Source: UBA7672 sp041166025 (GTDB taxonomy: Bacteria > Pseudomonadota > Alphaproteobacteria > Caulobacterales > Hyphomonadaceae). From it: 42,751 bases of DNA. The stretch is from the NCBI GenBank assembly GCA_041166025.1, contig JBEAMJ010000036.1, positions 1-42,751 of the forward strand. The letters run 5' to 3'. The notes beneath the pieces are model-generated. The model was given only the letters and a program-made list of their open reading frames with translations. It made no database searches and was not told where the DNA came from. Below, piece by piece: positions 15,463-23,603 of this stretch. Each line of letters starts with the position of its first letter. Position 1 is the stretch's first letter. The translations under genes were made by a program, and so were the position numbers.

Positions 15463-16128
15463 ATGCTTCATCGCGTGGTGATGGCGGTTGTCGTCGCGTT
15501 GGCGCCAGGCGGATGCTCGCCACAGGTTCCGCCAGCGGGCGAAAATCCGGCGATAGCATCGCAGGCGGATGCCGGCGATGCTTATCCTCCACCGGCGTTG
15601 GCGGTGATCTTGCCGGCGGCGCCCGGTCCTGACGCACCGCCAACGGTCTACGGTGTCTTTGTCGACAAAGGCGCCTGTCCCGGTGAGGGGTGTTATCTTC
15701 AGGGCAGGATCAAGGCTCGCGAGGCCGTCAGCCTGTATCAGGACAAGCGGACGGACTCGCCCGTGCTCGCCACGATCGCGCCGGACGAGTGGGTGGAGAT
15801 TCTGGGCACCGAGGATCGGCTCATTCCGCTTGCCGGCACGGACCGTGCGACGGGCGATGTCGTTTACCGACTCGGCTATGAGGGCGAAGGGTGCTTCACA
15901 CTGTGGAACAAGGGTCAGCTGTCCGGCTGGTGCGATGACGATGGCGATCTCAGCAATGACAGCGTGATCTGGTCGGCGCCTGCCGACAGTGCCGACACTT
16001 CGCTGGGATTCTGGGTCGAGGTGAAACGCGCCAACGGGCAGACAGGCTGGCTCGGCGACGACAGCGATGGCAGCCTTGCCTGCACCGGCTACCAGGACCG
16101 CGACCCTGATTGCCCGCCCTTGCTCTAG
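15463..16128 (+). CDS. Secreted or lipid-anchored protein with SH3-like repeats
   Basis: A 221-residue exported protein. The leader LHRVVMAVVVALAPGGCSPQ has an imperfect lipobox (PGGC), followed by an Ala/Pro-rich linker to about residue 60. Two SH3b-like units follow: one at 75-115 (CYLQGRIKAREAVSLYQDK, VLATIAPDEWVEILG) and one near 180-215 (FWVEVKRANGQTGWLGDD), with several paired Cys residues that probably form disulphides in the periplasm. SH3b domains usually bind peptidoglycan or peptides. GGAGGG lies 6 bases before the ATG. The specific role is unknown. Confidence 0.7.
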   Translation: MLHRVVMAVVVALAPGGCSPQVPPAGENPAIASQADAGDAYPPPALAVILPAAPGPDAPPTVYGVFVDKGACPGEGCYLQGRIKAREAVSLYQDKRTDSPVLATIAPDEWVEILGTEDRLIPLAGTDRATGDVVYRLGYEGEGCFTLWNKGQLSGWCDDDGDLSNDSVIWSAPADSADTSLGFWVEVKRANGQTGWLGDDSDGSLACTGYQDRDPDCPPLL

Positions 16129-16193
16129 CAGACTGGGCCACTGGACGGGCCGACAGGCTTGGCCCATAGGAGGCGCCTTCTCGAAGGACTCCA

Positions 16194-17270
16194 ATGGCCG
16201 CCCTGCCTGAATCCCGCCTGCGCCAGATGATCGACCGGTTTGACCAGGTCGAGGCGCGCATGGGCGTGGCGACCGACGCGAAAGAGATCGTGCAGCTCGC
16301 GCGCGACCATGCCGAACTCAAGCGCGTGGCCGAGAAGGCGCGCGAGGTGATGACGCTGCGCAACCAACTGGCCGAGGCCGAGGCGCTGATCGAGGACCCG
16401 GGCGCCGACCGCGATTTCGTCAACATGGCGATCGAGGAGCGGGCCGAGATCCGGGCGAAGCTCCCCGCCATTGAGCGCGAGATGCAGCTGATGTTGCTGC
16501 CGAAGGATCGCGACGATGATGGCTCAGCGATCATCGAGGTGCGCGCTGGCACGGGCGGGGACGAGGCGGCGCTGTTCGCGGGCGATCTCTGGCGTATGTA
16601 CCAGCGCTATGCATCGGGACGCGGCTGGCAGGTGGAGCTGGTGTCGGCGACCGATGGAGAAATGGGCGGGTACAAGGAAGTCATCGCGCAGGTGAATGGC
16701 GCCGGCGTTTTCGGCCGGATGAAGTTCGAGAGCGGCGTGCATCGCGTGCAGCGCGTTCCGGCGACGGAGGCGCAGGGCCGCATCCACACTTCGGCGGCGA
16801 CGGTCGCGATCCTGCCCGTGCCGGAAGAGGTCAACATCGAGGTGCGCGACCAGGACATCCGCATCGACACGTATCGGTCGTCAGGGGCGGGCGGGCAGCA
16901 CGTCAACAAGACGGACTCGGCCGTGCGGATCACGCACCTGCCGACCAACATCGTGGTGACGTCGTCGGAGAAGTCGCAACACGAGAACCGCCGCAAGGCC
17001 ATGGAGCAGCTGAAGATCAGGCTCTACGAGCGCGAGCGCGAGATGAAGGACACGGCGCGATCAGAGGCGCGCAAGTTGCAGGTGGGATCAGGCGATCGTT
17101 CCGAACGCATCCGCACCTACAACTTCCCACAGGGCCGCGTCACCGACCACCGCATCAACTTCACCGCCTACAATCTCGACCAGTTCATCCAGGGCGATAT
17201 CGAGGAACTGCTCGACGCCCTCCACGCCGAGGACCAGGCCGAGCGCCTGGCGCAGCTGGAGCAGGGTTGA
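16194..17270 (+). CDS. prfA: Peptide chain release factor 1
   Basis: A 358-residue class I release factor that recognises UAA and UAG and triggers peptidyl-tRNA hydrolysis. The anticodon-like PAT tripeptide is at 189-191 (RVPATEAQGR) and the catalytic GGQ at 233-235 (SGAGGQHVNKTDSAVR); both are intact. Length and domain order are normal, so the protein should be functional. GAAGGA lies about 6 bases before the ATG. The methyltransferase gene prmC, which often follows prfA in Alphaproteobacteria, is not here; a small secreted protein follows instead. Its integrity matters for the two in-frame TAG codons elsewhere in this window, which it would normally terminate. Confidence 0.98.
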   Translation: MAALPESRLRQMIDRFDQVEARMGVATDAKEIVQLARDHAELKRVAEKAREVMTLRNQLAEAEALIEDPGADRDFVNMAIEERAEIRAKLPAIEREMQLMLLPKDRDDDGSAIIEVRAGTGGDEAALFAGDLWRMYQRYASGRGWQVELVSATDGEMGGYKEVIAQVNGAGVFGRMKFESGVHRVQRVPATEAQGRIHTSAATVAILPVPEEVNIEVRDQDIRIDTYRSSGAGGQHVNKTDSAVRITHLPTNIVVTSSEKSQHENRRKAMEQLKIRLYEREREMKDTARSEARKLQVGSGDRSERIRTYNFPQGRVTDHRINFTAYNLDQFIQGDIEELLDALHAEDQAERLAQLEQG

Positions 17271-17345
17271 TCGCCGCGGCGACATGCGACAATCTTTGCG
17301 GCGCGGTCTCGGCAGGACCGGCATTCGGTCAGGGGTAGTCTCGTG

Positions 17346-17636
17346 ATGGGAAAAGGCGTTTTCGCACTTCTGGCATGCGGTGCAGCGTGGGCCGCGCCGG
17401 GTCTGGCGTTCGGGCAGGAGATAGGCGCGACAGCCGCGCCGGGGGCGACCGCCCAGCCTGCAGCGGTGACGCCTGTCGTCGATCCCGACAAGGTGACCTG
17501 CAAGTCCGAGGCTGTGCTCGGCTCGCGCTTCCCCAAGAAGATCTGCCTCACCAACCTGCAATGGCAGCAGCAGGAGCAGGACGCCAAGCGGATGCTCGAG
17601 CGCCTGCAGGGCGCCAAGCTGCCGCCGAGCGGCTGA
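17346..17636 (+). CDS. Small secreted protein with a CK...GSR...C motif
   Basis: A 96-residue exported protein. The leader GKGVFALLACGAAWAAPGLA is followed by an Ala/Pro/Thr linker. The conserved core is VTCKSEAVLGSRFPKKICLT, then NLQWQQQEQDAKRMLERLQ, a pattern (two Cys around GSR, then a helix) that I recall in short uncharacterised periplasmic proteins of Sphingomonadales and Caulobacterales. The Cys pair may form a disulphide. ATG at 17346 is chosen over the adjoining GTG at 17343. No partner gene is obvious; it converges on htpX. Confidence 0.65.
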   Translation: MGKGVFALLACGAAWAAPGLAFGQEIGATAAPGATAQPAAVTPVVDPDKVTCKSEAVLGSRFPKKICLTNLQWQQQEQDAKRMLERLQGAKLPPSG

Positions 17637-17666
17637 TCGCGCCGCGCTAACGCAACTTTCGTCAGC

Positions 17667-18626
17667 TCATCCCCACGGACCGCGCTTGCGCGCGCCGTCG
17701 GGAGGTTGGTTCCACGGGCCTTGCGGACGGTTGCGCCGAGGCGAGACCAGTTCGGGCGCGGGGGCTGCCGCACGGCCGCCGAACCGTTCGGCCAGCGCGG
17801 CGACGCGGTTCTGCGTCGAGGGGTGGGTCGAGAAGAGGTTGTCCGCGCCGCGCCCGGCCAGCGGGTTGATGATGAACATGTGCGCCGTCGCCGGATTACG
17901 CTCGGCCTGCATGTTGACGCGGCCGCCCCGGGCATAGGCATCGATCTTCTGCAGCGCCGAGGCCAGAGCGTCCGGATCGCCAGAGATTTCCGCGCCGCCC
18001 GCGTCGGCTTCATATTCGCGGCCGCGGCTGATCGCCATCTGCACCAGCGCAGCGGCCATGGGGGCGAGAATCATGATGGCGATGACGCCGATCACGCCGC
18101 CAGGGCGCTCGCGGTCATTGCCGCCGAAGAGGAGGGCGAAGTTGGCGAGAGCCGAGATGGCGCCGGCGATCGTGGCGGTAACCGTCATAGTGAGTGTGTC
18201 GCGGTTCTTAACGTGCGCCAGCTCATGGCCCATCACGGCGCGGATCTCGCGCCGGTCGAGCATGGCGAGCAGGCCAGTCGTGGCGGCGACGGCCGCGTGG
18301 GCCGGATCGCGGCCGGTTGCGAAGGCGTTGGGCTGGTCGCTCTCGATGATGGTGATCTTCGGCATGGGCAGGCCGGCGCGCTGGGCCATCTCGCGGACGT
18401 CGCCAGCATAGGCGCGCACGCGTGCGTCCGGGTGGTTCGGGGGAACCTCCTGCGCCCGGTACATGGAAAGCACGATCTTGTCGGCGTTCCAGTAGCTGAT
18501 GAAGTTGCCGACCAGCGCCAGGGCGACGGCGATCACCATGCCGGTCGGGCCGCCGATCAGGTAGCCGACGCCGACGAACAGGGCCGTCAGGGCGGCGAGG
18601 AGCATGAAAGTCTTGATGTGGTTCAT
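17667..18626 (-). CDS. htpX: Heat-shock membrane protease HtpX (M48)
   Basis: A 319-residue inner-membrane Zn metalloprotease that degrades misfolded membrane proteins together with FtsH. Two N-terminal spans (LLAALTALFVGVGYLIG and GMVIAVALALVGNFI) are followed by the catalytic HELAH (134-138), two more spans and the third-ligand motif EYEAD (204-208). The conserved FSTHPSTQNRVAALAE closes the core. The last 40 residues, rich in Ala, Pro and Arg, extend past the usual end. ATG at 18626 (NHIKTFMLL) is chosen; longer in-frame reading upstream is Arg-rich and lacks signal character. The 277 bases beyond it hold no gene I can support. Confidence 0.95.
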   Translation of the reverse strand: MNHIKTFMLLAALTALFVGVGYLIGGPTGMVIAVALALVGNFISYWNADKIVLSMYRAQEVPPNHPDARVRAYAGDVREMAQRAGLPMPKITIIESDQPNAFATGRDPAHAAVAATTGLLAMLDRREIRAVMGHELAHVKNRDTLTMTVTATIAGAISALANFALLFGGNDRERPGGVIGVIAIMILAPMAAALVQMAISRGREYEADAGGAEISGDPDALASALQKIDAYARGGRVNMQAERNPATAHMFIINPLAGRGADNLFSTHPSTQNRVAALAERFGGRAAAPAPELVSPRRNRPQGPWNQPPDGARKRGPWG

Positions 18627-18903
18627 GACCGCATATCTGGCCCTTCGCGCGGCGTGCTCAAGATGCCGGCAATGTAACGGTATGTCGAACCGGTCACGGA
18701 TTCGCCAGCCGAGGACTGCGCCTTGTTTCCACGAGCGTTGGGGAGGGCCGGGGCGAAGCTGAAGCATGTCGGAGACGAAGGAATCGCCGCTGCGGTCGCG
18801 TTAAGGGGGCTGTCGACGCGCCAGTTCGCCCTGAAGCGGGCGGCCCAGAAATCCCATGCGCGGCTGGAGGGCTTTGGCGAGGCGGCGGGTCTCGCAGGAT
18901 TGC

Positions 18904-20076
18904 TCAAGCCGACGGTTGGGGAGCGGAATTGGTCGCGGCCGCCCTACGACGCGGGCGCAGACCGAAGGCCAGCCTCAACGGATCACTGCCCCGGATGACG
19001 AGGTGGTAGATCGTCAATGGAATGAGCGCGGTGCAGGCCAGCAGGAGAGGATACTCCACCCACACGGGTGCGCCGAGCGCAAAGAGGCCCAGGCCCGCAG
19101 CGATGATGACGGGCTGGTGCATCAGGTAGACCGGCATGATGGCGTCGCTGAGATAGCGCAGCGCCGGTGAATCGCGGTTGAGCAGGTCCTGCGCGATTGC
19201 AAGGATTGCGAACACTGCGAGCGCGCCGTAGATGCCATCGACTGTCCCGACCACGGCCGGCGAGAGCGTCTGGCTTGAGGCCGTCTCGATCGCCGTGGCG
19301 GCGAGCGCAGCGGCCATCGCTGCGAGCGCCGCGGGCGCGAGCCAGACGCGGGCCTTTCGCAGCTTTGTCCAGACTGCGTCGGCGCGCGCCAGCATCAGAC
19401 CCGCAAGGAAGGCCGGAATGGCGCGGACATGGCCCGCCGGATCGTCGATCAGCATGTCCGAGTGCCCGAAGACAGGCTTCAGAAGTGCGTCCGACACGAC
19501 GAACAGCACCGCCATGGCTGCAACAAGGATGACAACGGGAGCGGCCGCAAACAGCGCTTCTGCGTGCTTCCATGCCCTTGGCGCAAATCGCCAGGCCAGC
19601 GCCGCCGTCATCGCGTAGCAGAAAAGGTAGGGAAGGAACCACACATGGCCGAGGTCAGGCAGGTGATAGCCGTAGACCGTGTGGGCGTGCATCGGCGTGT
19701 GCATCACATAGACGAGGTAGTCCTGTCCGCGCGCCAGGGGGTCGGTCATGTACCACATGGGCGGCACGAGCAGCAGCGCCGCCATCGCAAAGGGGACGCC
19801 GAGGCGGAGGATGCGGTTCACCGTGAACCCGCCGAGGTCGCGGTTCTGGAGCATGAAGCGCGTTGCGGCGCCGCCGATAAAAAAGACGAGCGACATGCGC
19901 CAGGGGCTCAGTGCTTCGACCAGCAGGTCGCCCCACAGGCCTGCATGTTCGCTCTGCACGCGCCATGCGGTCGTGCGGTAGACGTAGGTGACGTGCGTTA
20001 GGATCAGCAGGCCCAGCGCAGTCACGCGGAGCCAGTCGAGGTCAAGTCTGCGTCCCGAGGCTGGCCCGCCGGACAT
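18904..20076 (-). CDS. Acyltransferase 3 family membrane protein (OpgC/MdoC-like)
   Basis: A 390-residue integral membrane protein with about ten spans. The start (RRLDLDWLRVTALGLLILTH) matches the conserved opening of acyltransferase-3 proteins, where the helix carries the catalytic-type His (THVTYVYRT). WRMSLVFFIGGAATRFML, LPDLGHVWFLPYLFCY and YLSDAIMPVYLMHQPVII are the other family signatures. Members O-acylate glycans, lipids or peptidoglycan using acyl-CoA; the OpgC branch succinylates periplasmic glucans. The acceptor here is unknown. The gene stands alone, 86 bases downstream of the DUF4399 gene on the same strand. Confidence 0.85.
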   Translation of the reverse strand: MSGGPASGRRLDLDWLRVTALGLLILTHVTYVYRTTAWRVQSEHAGLWGDLLVEALSPWRMSLVFFIGGAATRFMLQNRDLGGFTVNRILRLGVPFAMAALLLVPPMWYMTDPLARGQDYLVYVMHTPMHAHTVYGYHLPDLGHVWFLPYLFCYAMTAALAWRFAPRAWKHAEALFAAAPVVILVAAMAVLFVVSDALLKPVFGHSDMLIDDPAGHVRAIPAFLAGLMLARADAVWTKLRKARVWLAPAALAAMAAALAATAIETASSQTLSPAVVGTVDGIYGALAVFAILAIAQDLLNRDSPALRYLSDAIMPVYLMHQPVIIAAGLGLFALGAPVWVEYPLLLACTALIPLTIYHLVIRGSDPLRLAFGLRPRRRAAATNSAPQPSA

Positions 20077-20162
20077 GGTTTATTCCTCGCCGCGCTGTCC
20101 TTCGTCGAGGGCATGCAGGGCGGGCACCATCCGGCGCGAGGGCGAGCTCCGGTCCGGGGCCG

Positions 20163-20687
20163 CTACTGCACGTTAACCGTGATTCGCTCCGACATGATCG
20201 GAGTCGGCTTGTGCAGCTCGTGGTTCATGTCGCCGAGCACCAGCTGCAGCGTGTGCGGACCGGGGCTCAGCTGCAGGACAACCTCGGTCTGCCCACCGCC
20301 GAAATGCATGTGCTGCTCGTCATTCGGAATGGCGAACTGCTTCTCCTCTTCGGTGAGCTCTTCATCGATGATGAGGTGGTGATGTCCGGTATTGGGTTTG
20401 TCGACCAGCGCCGGCGCGATCCCGATGCCGCTTGCGCCGAACACGACGCGGAAGGATTGCGGCACCGTCATGCCGTCGCGGAGGTTCACGAAATAGACCA
20501 TCGGGCCCGGTGCGCCGTGGATCTTCACCCCTTCGGCGTCGCGGGCGGCCAGCGCCTCTGCGACAGCAGCATCAGTGGCGGCCTTCAAGGCCGCCGGATC
20601 AGGCGCGGCGGCGTCCGAACTGGTGGTCGCGCCATTACAGGCGGCAAGAGCGAGAGCGGAAACTGCGAGAAGCGCGGCAAGACGCAT
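20163..20687 (-). CDS. DUF4399-domain lipoprotein
   Basis: A 174-residue lipoprotein. The leader RLAALLAVSALALAACNG has a clean lipobox (LAAC). An Ala-rich helical linker leads to a DUF4399-type domain: VYFVNLRDGMTVPQSFRVVF, NTGHHHLIIDEEL, EQHMHFGGGQTEVVLQLSPG and HTLQLVLGDMNHE. The His-rich GHHHLIID and QHMHFGGGQ segments suggest metal binding, but the function of the family is not known. It probably sits on the periplasmic face of a membrane. It is the second gene of a minus-strand pair with the unknown lipoprotein upstream, 156 bases away. Confidence 0.85.
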   Translation of the reverse strand: MRLAALLAVSALALAACNGATTSSDAAAPDPAALKAATDAAVAEALAARDAEGVKIHGAPGPMVYFVNLRDGMTVPQSFRVVFGASGIGIAPALVDKPNTGHHHLIIDEELTEEEKQFAIPNDEQHMHFGGGQTEVVLQLSPGPHTLQLVLGDMNHELHKPTPIMSERITVNVQ

Positions 20688-20843
20688 GGTGGGTCCCTCT
20701 GTTTGGCCGCTGCATAGCATGCGACCCCGATGGAGGAAGGGGTCGGCGAGGTGAAATCACGTTCAAGCCAGGTCGCACGCGCGTGACCGGCCTCACAACA
20801 CGATCATCCGGCAAGTAGCCCGATCACGCCCTGAAGCCACGGG

Positions 20844-22058
20844 TCAGTTGAGGATCGCCGCCATCAGGAGTCCGTCGCCACGCGTTAGCATGCCGAACCT
20901 GTTCCAGGCGCCAAGCGTCACCAGCTTGCCCTGTTCAAGGTAAGGCGCGATCGACGAGCCCTGAATCAGCAGCGCCACATTGAAATCGGGCGGATCGGTG
21001 AGCAGCCTGCGCAGGTTGATACCTACGCCTGTGGCAGCGCCTTCAGGCCCCGGCGGAGTGCGCCAGAACGGGATGAGCGCGCGGCCCTCCAGCATCTCCT
21101 CGATTTCGGCCAGCACCTCCTGCCAGCCCGCAGCGACTTCCGCCGTGATCGCGATACCAAACGAAGAGGTCTGCAATGGATTGGGCAGCCATTCATGATC
21201 GTTGTCCGTCTCGGCCATCAATTCAGGCCAGAATTTCCGGTTGTGCATGATCATCGAGCGGAAATGATCGAGCGCCTTGCGCGTGCGCGTCGCATCGGGC
21301 TTGCCATCGAGCGCAACCAACAACGCGGCGAGCTGGTCGATCATGTCGTCGGTCCCGAACAGCGGGTCCGGCGCGCCGACGGCGCCTGCAGCGGCCATCT
21401 GTTGCCGCCCCTCGAACACGGTCTTGATTGCCGATGTCGGATCGACGGACAGCACCATTTCGCTTGCGCCTGACACAAGTTGGACATAGGCGGCGAGCCA
21501 TTCCGCATCCGCCGTGTCGAACCGGATCTTGCCATCGAAACGTTCCCAGTCTGCTTGTGCGCCCATGCTCTCGAGGATCACACGCAGCGACTCCCACTCT
21601 GCACGCGTTCGGTCGCCATCGATGTCGAACCACAAGACGTCGAGTGAAAGTTCGGTGGCGAACTCACCTTCGGTGGCGGCAGCGAGCGCCGTACTCGCGC
21701 CATCAAGATGCTGGAGCGCGCCCTTCAGCGCCGACTCGATGAAGTCGGGGCTGAACTTTGCGTTCGGGTTGGGCGGCAGTGGCGCCGCAATGCCGGGGAT
21801 AAGGGGTACGCTGCCGTCATAACTCGCATAGCGTGTGTGGAGCATCGTCTCAATCGCGCGCAGGAAGCGGATGCCGCCGAGCTGGAAACTGGTCTCCGGT
21901 GTGCGCGGTCTACTCGCGAGGGCGGCATCTGCGGCTCCAAGACCGCCGCTGGCCAGAATCATCTCAACCGCCCGCTTGTCCGGCGAGGCCGCTGGCGCCT
22001 GTGGCCCCTGGCAGGCAGAAATCATCAAGGCGAGACAAATCATTCCGATTGTCTTCAT
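20844..22058 (-). CDS. Lipoprotein of unknown function
   Basis: A 404-residue lipoprotein with the leader KTIGMICLALMISACQG (lipobox ISAC). The mature part is mostly helical with no repeat I can see. Segments include QLGGIRFLRAIETMLHTRYA, ATELSLDVLWFDIDGDRTR, a region with DNDHEWLPNPLQTSSFGI, and a C-terminus ending GKLVTLGAWNRFGMLTRGDG. The conserved-looking LWFDIDGDRT could be an acidic ion-binding loop. I do not recognise the family. It is divergent from recA, and the 202-base gap between them carries the recA control region. Confidence 0.65.
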   Translation of the reverse strand: MKTIGMICLALMISACQGPQAPAASPDKRAVEMILASGGLGAADAALASRPRTPETSFQLGGIRFLRAIETMLHTRYASYDGSVPLIPGIAAPLPPNPNAKFSPDFIESALKGALQHLDGASTALAAATEGEFATELSLDVLWFDIDGDRTRAEWESLRVILESMGAQADWERFDGKIRFDTADAEWLAAYVQLVSGASEMVLSVDPTSAIKTVFEGRQQMAAAGAVGAPDPLFGTDDMIDQLAALLVALDGKPDATRTRKALDHFRSMIMHNRKFWPELMAETDNDHEWLPNPLQTSSFGIAITAEVAAGWQEVLAEIEEMLEGRALIPFWRTPPGPEGAATGVGINLRRLLTDPPDFNVALLIQGSSIAPYLEQGKLVTLGAWNRFGMLTRGDGLLMAAILN

Positions 22059-22152
22059 CTGCGCACCTGTCCCGGAGCCCGATATGTTGGGCCTTTGCGT
22101 ACTCTAGCGCCCCCAAAGCTAGACGCAGGAAAGAAACTCAGCGTATTCGAAT

Positions 22153-22189
22153 TTTCATGCTTTGTTCACGAGAACATTTGTAGTACATA
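22153..22189 (+). promoter_or_regulatory. Candidate LexA/SOS boxes and promoter of recA
   Basis: Two near-consensus alphaproteobacterial SOS boxes (GTTC-N7-GTTC or its complement GAAC-N7-GAAC) lie 70-110 bases before the recA start. TTTC-N7-GTTC (22153-22167) and GAAC-N7-GTAC (22172-22186) each have one mismatch. A promoter overlaps them: TTGTTC (22162-22167), 16 bases, TACATA (22184-22189). LexA bound here would cover both elements. Confidence 0.55.
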
Positions 22190-22260
22190 CATAGCAGGAC
22201 GAGCTGGGAATCGGACGGATTTGCCGCCCTACAGCCAGCATGGCACATGAGGAGTCGAAC

Positions 22261-23328
<1,068 letters not shown>

Positions 23329-23371
23329 GCGGCTGCGGCTCCGCCGCGAAGTTTGCGCCCGATGGCGCGGG

Positions 23372-23405
23372 AAACGCCGGCTCTGTGGCCGGCGTTTTCT
23401 TTTTG
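23372..23405 (+). terminator. Rho-independent terminator of recA
   Basis: A perfect 10-bp stem, AAACGCCGGC - TCTGTG - GCCGGCGTTT (23372-23397), is followed directly by TCTTTTT. It lies 43 bases after the recA stop and is the clearest intrinsic terminator in the window. Confidence 0.9.
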
Positions 23406-23437
23406 GGGTGGCGCACCGCCGGGCTTGTCGGCGCGCC

Positions 23438-23468
23438 GCCTTGGCGGACGGCCAAGGCCGCCTTATAC
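23438..23468 (+). promoter_or_regulatory. Candidate alaS promoter with overlapping hairpin
   Basis: TTGGCG (23441-23446) and TTATAC (23463-23468) are 16 bases apart. An 8-bp inverted repeat, GCCTTGGC - GGACG - GCCAAGGC (23438-23458), overlaps the -35 region and spacer. It is about 135 bases before the alaS start; the match is moderate. Confidence 0.4.
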
Positions 23469-23603
23469 CGCCCCCAGGGTTCCCGCGTCCGGCTGGGACG
23501 CTGGCCGGAACCCCAGCCGACCCGACGTGGGAGCAAGGCCTCCGCCGATGCATGGCGGCCCGGCGCCCGCGCCCCTATCTAGGACTTCCGACTGGAGCCG
23601 CCG

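Noticed and set aside
18627..18903. Open frames on both strands between htpX and the acyltransferase gene
   Set aside because: Composition is Arg/Ala/Pro-rich without a good ribosome-binding site or recognisable family; likely shadows or a short unknown gap.
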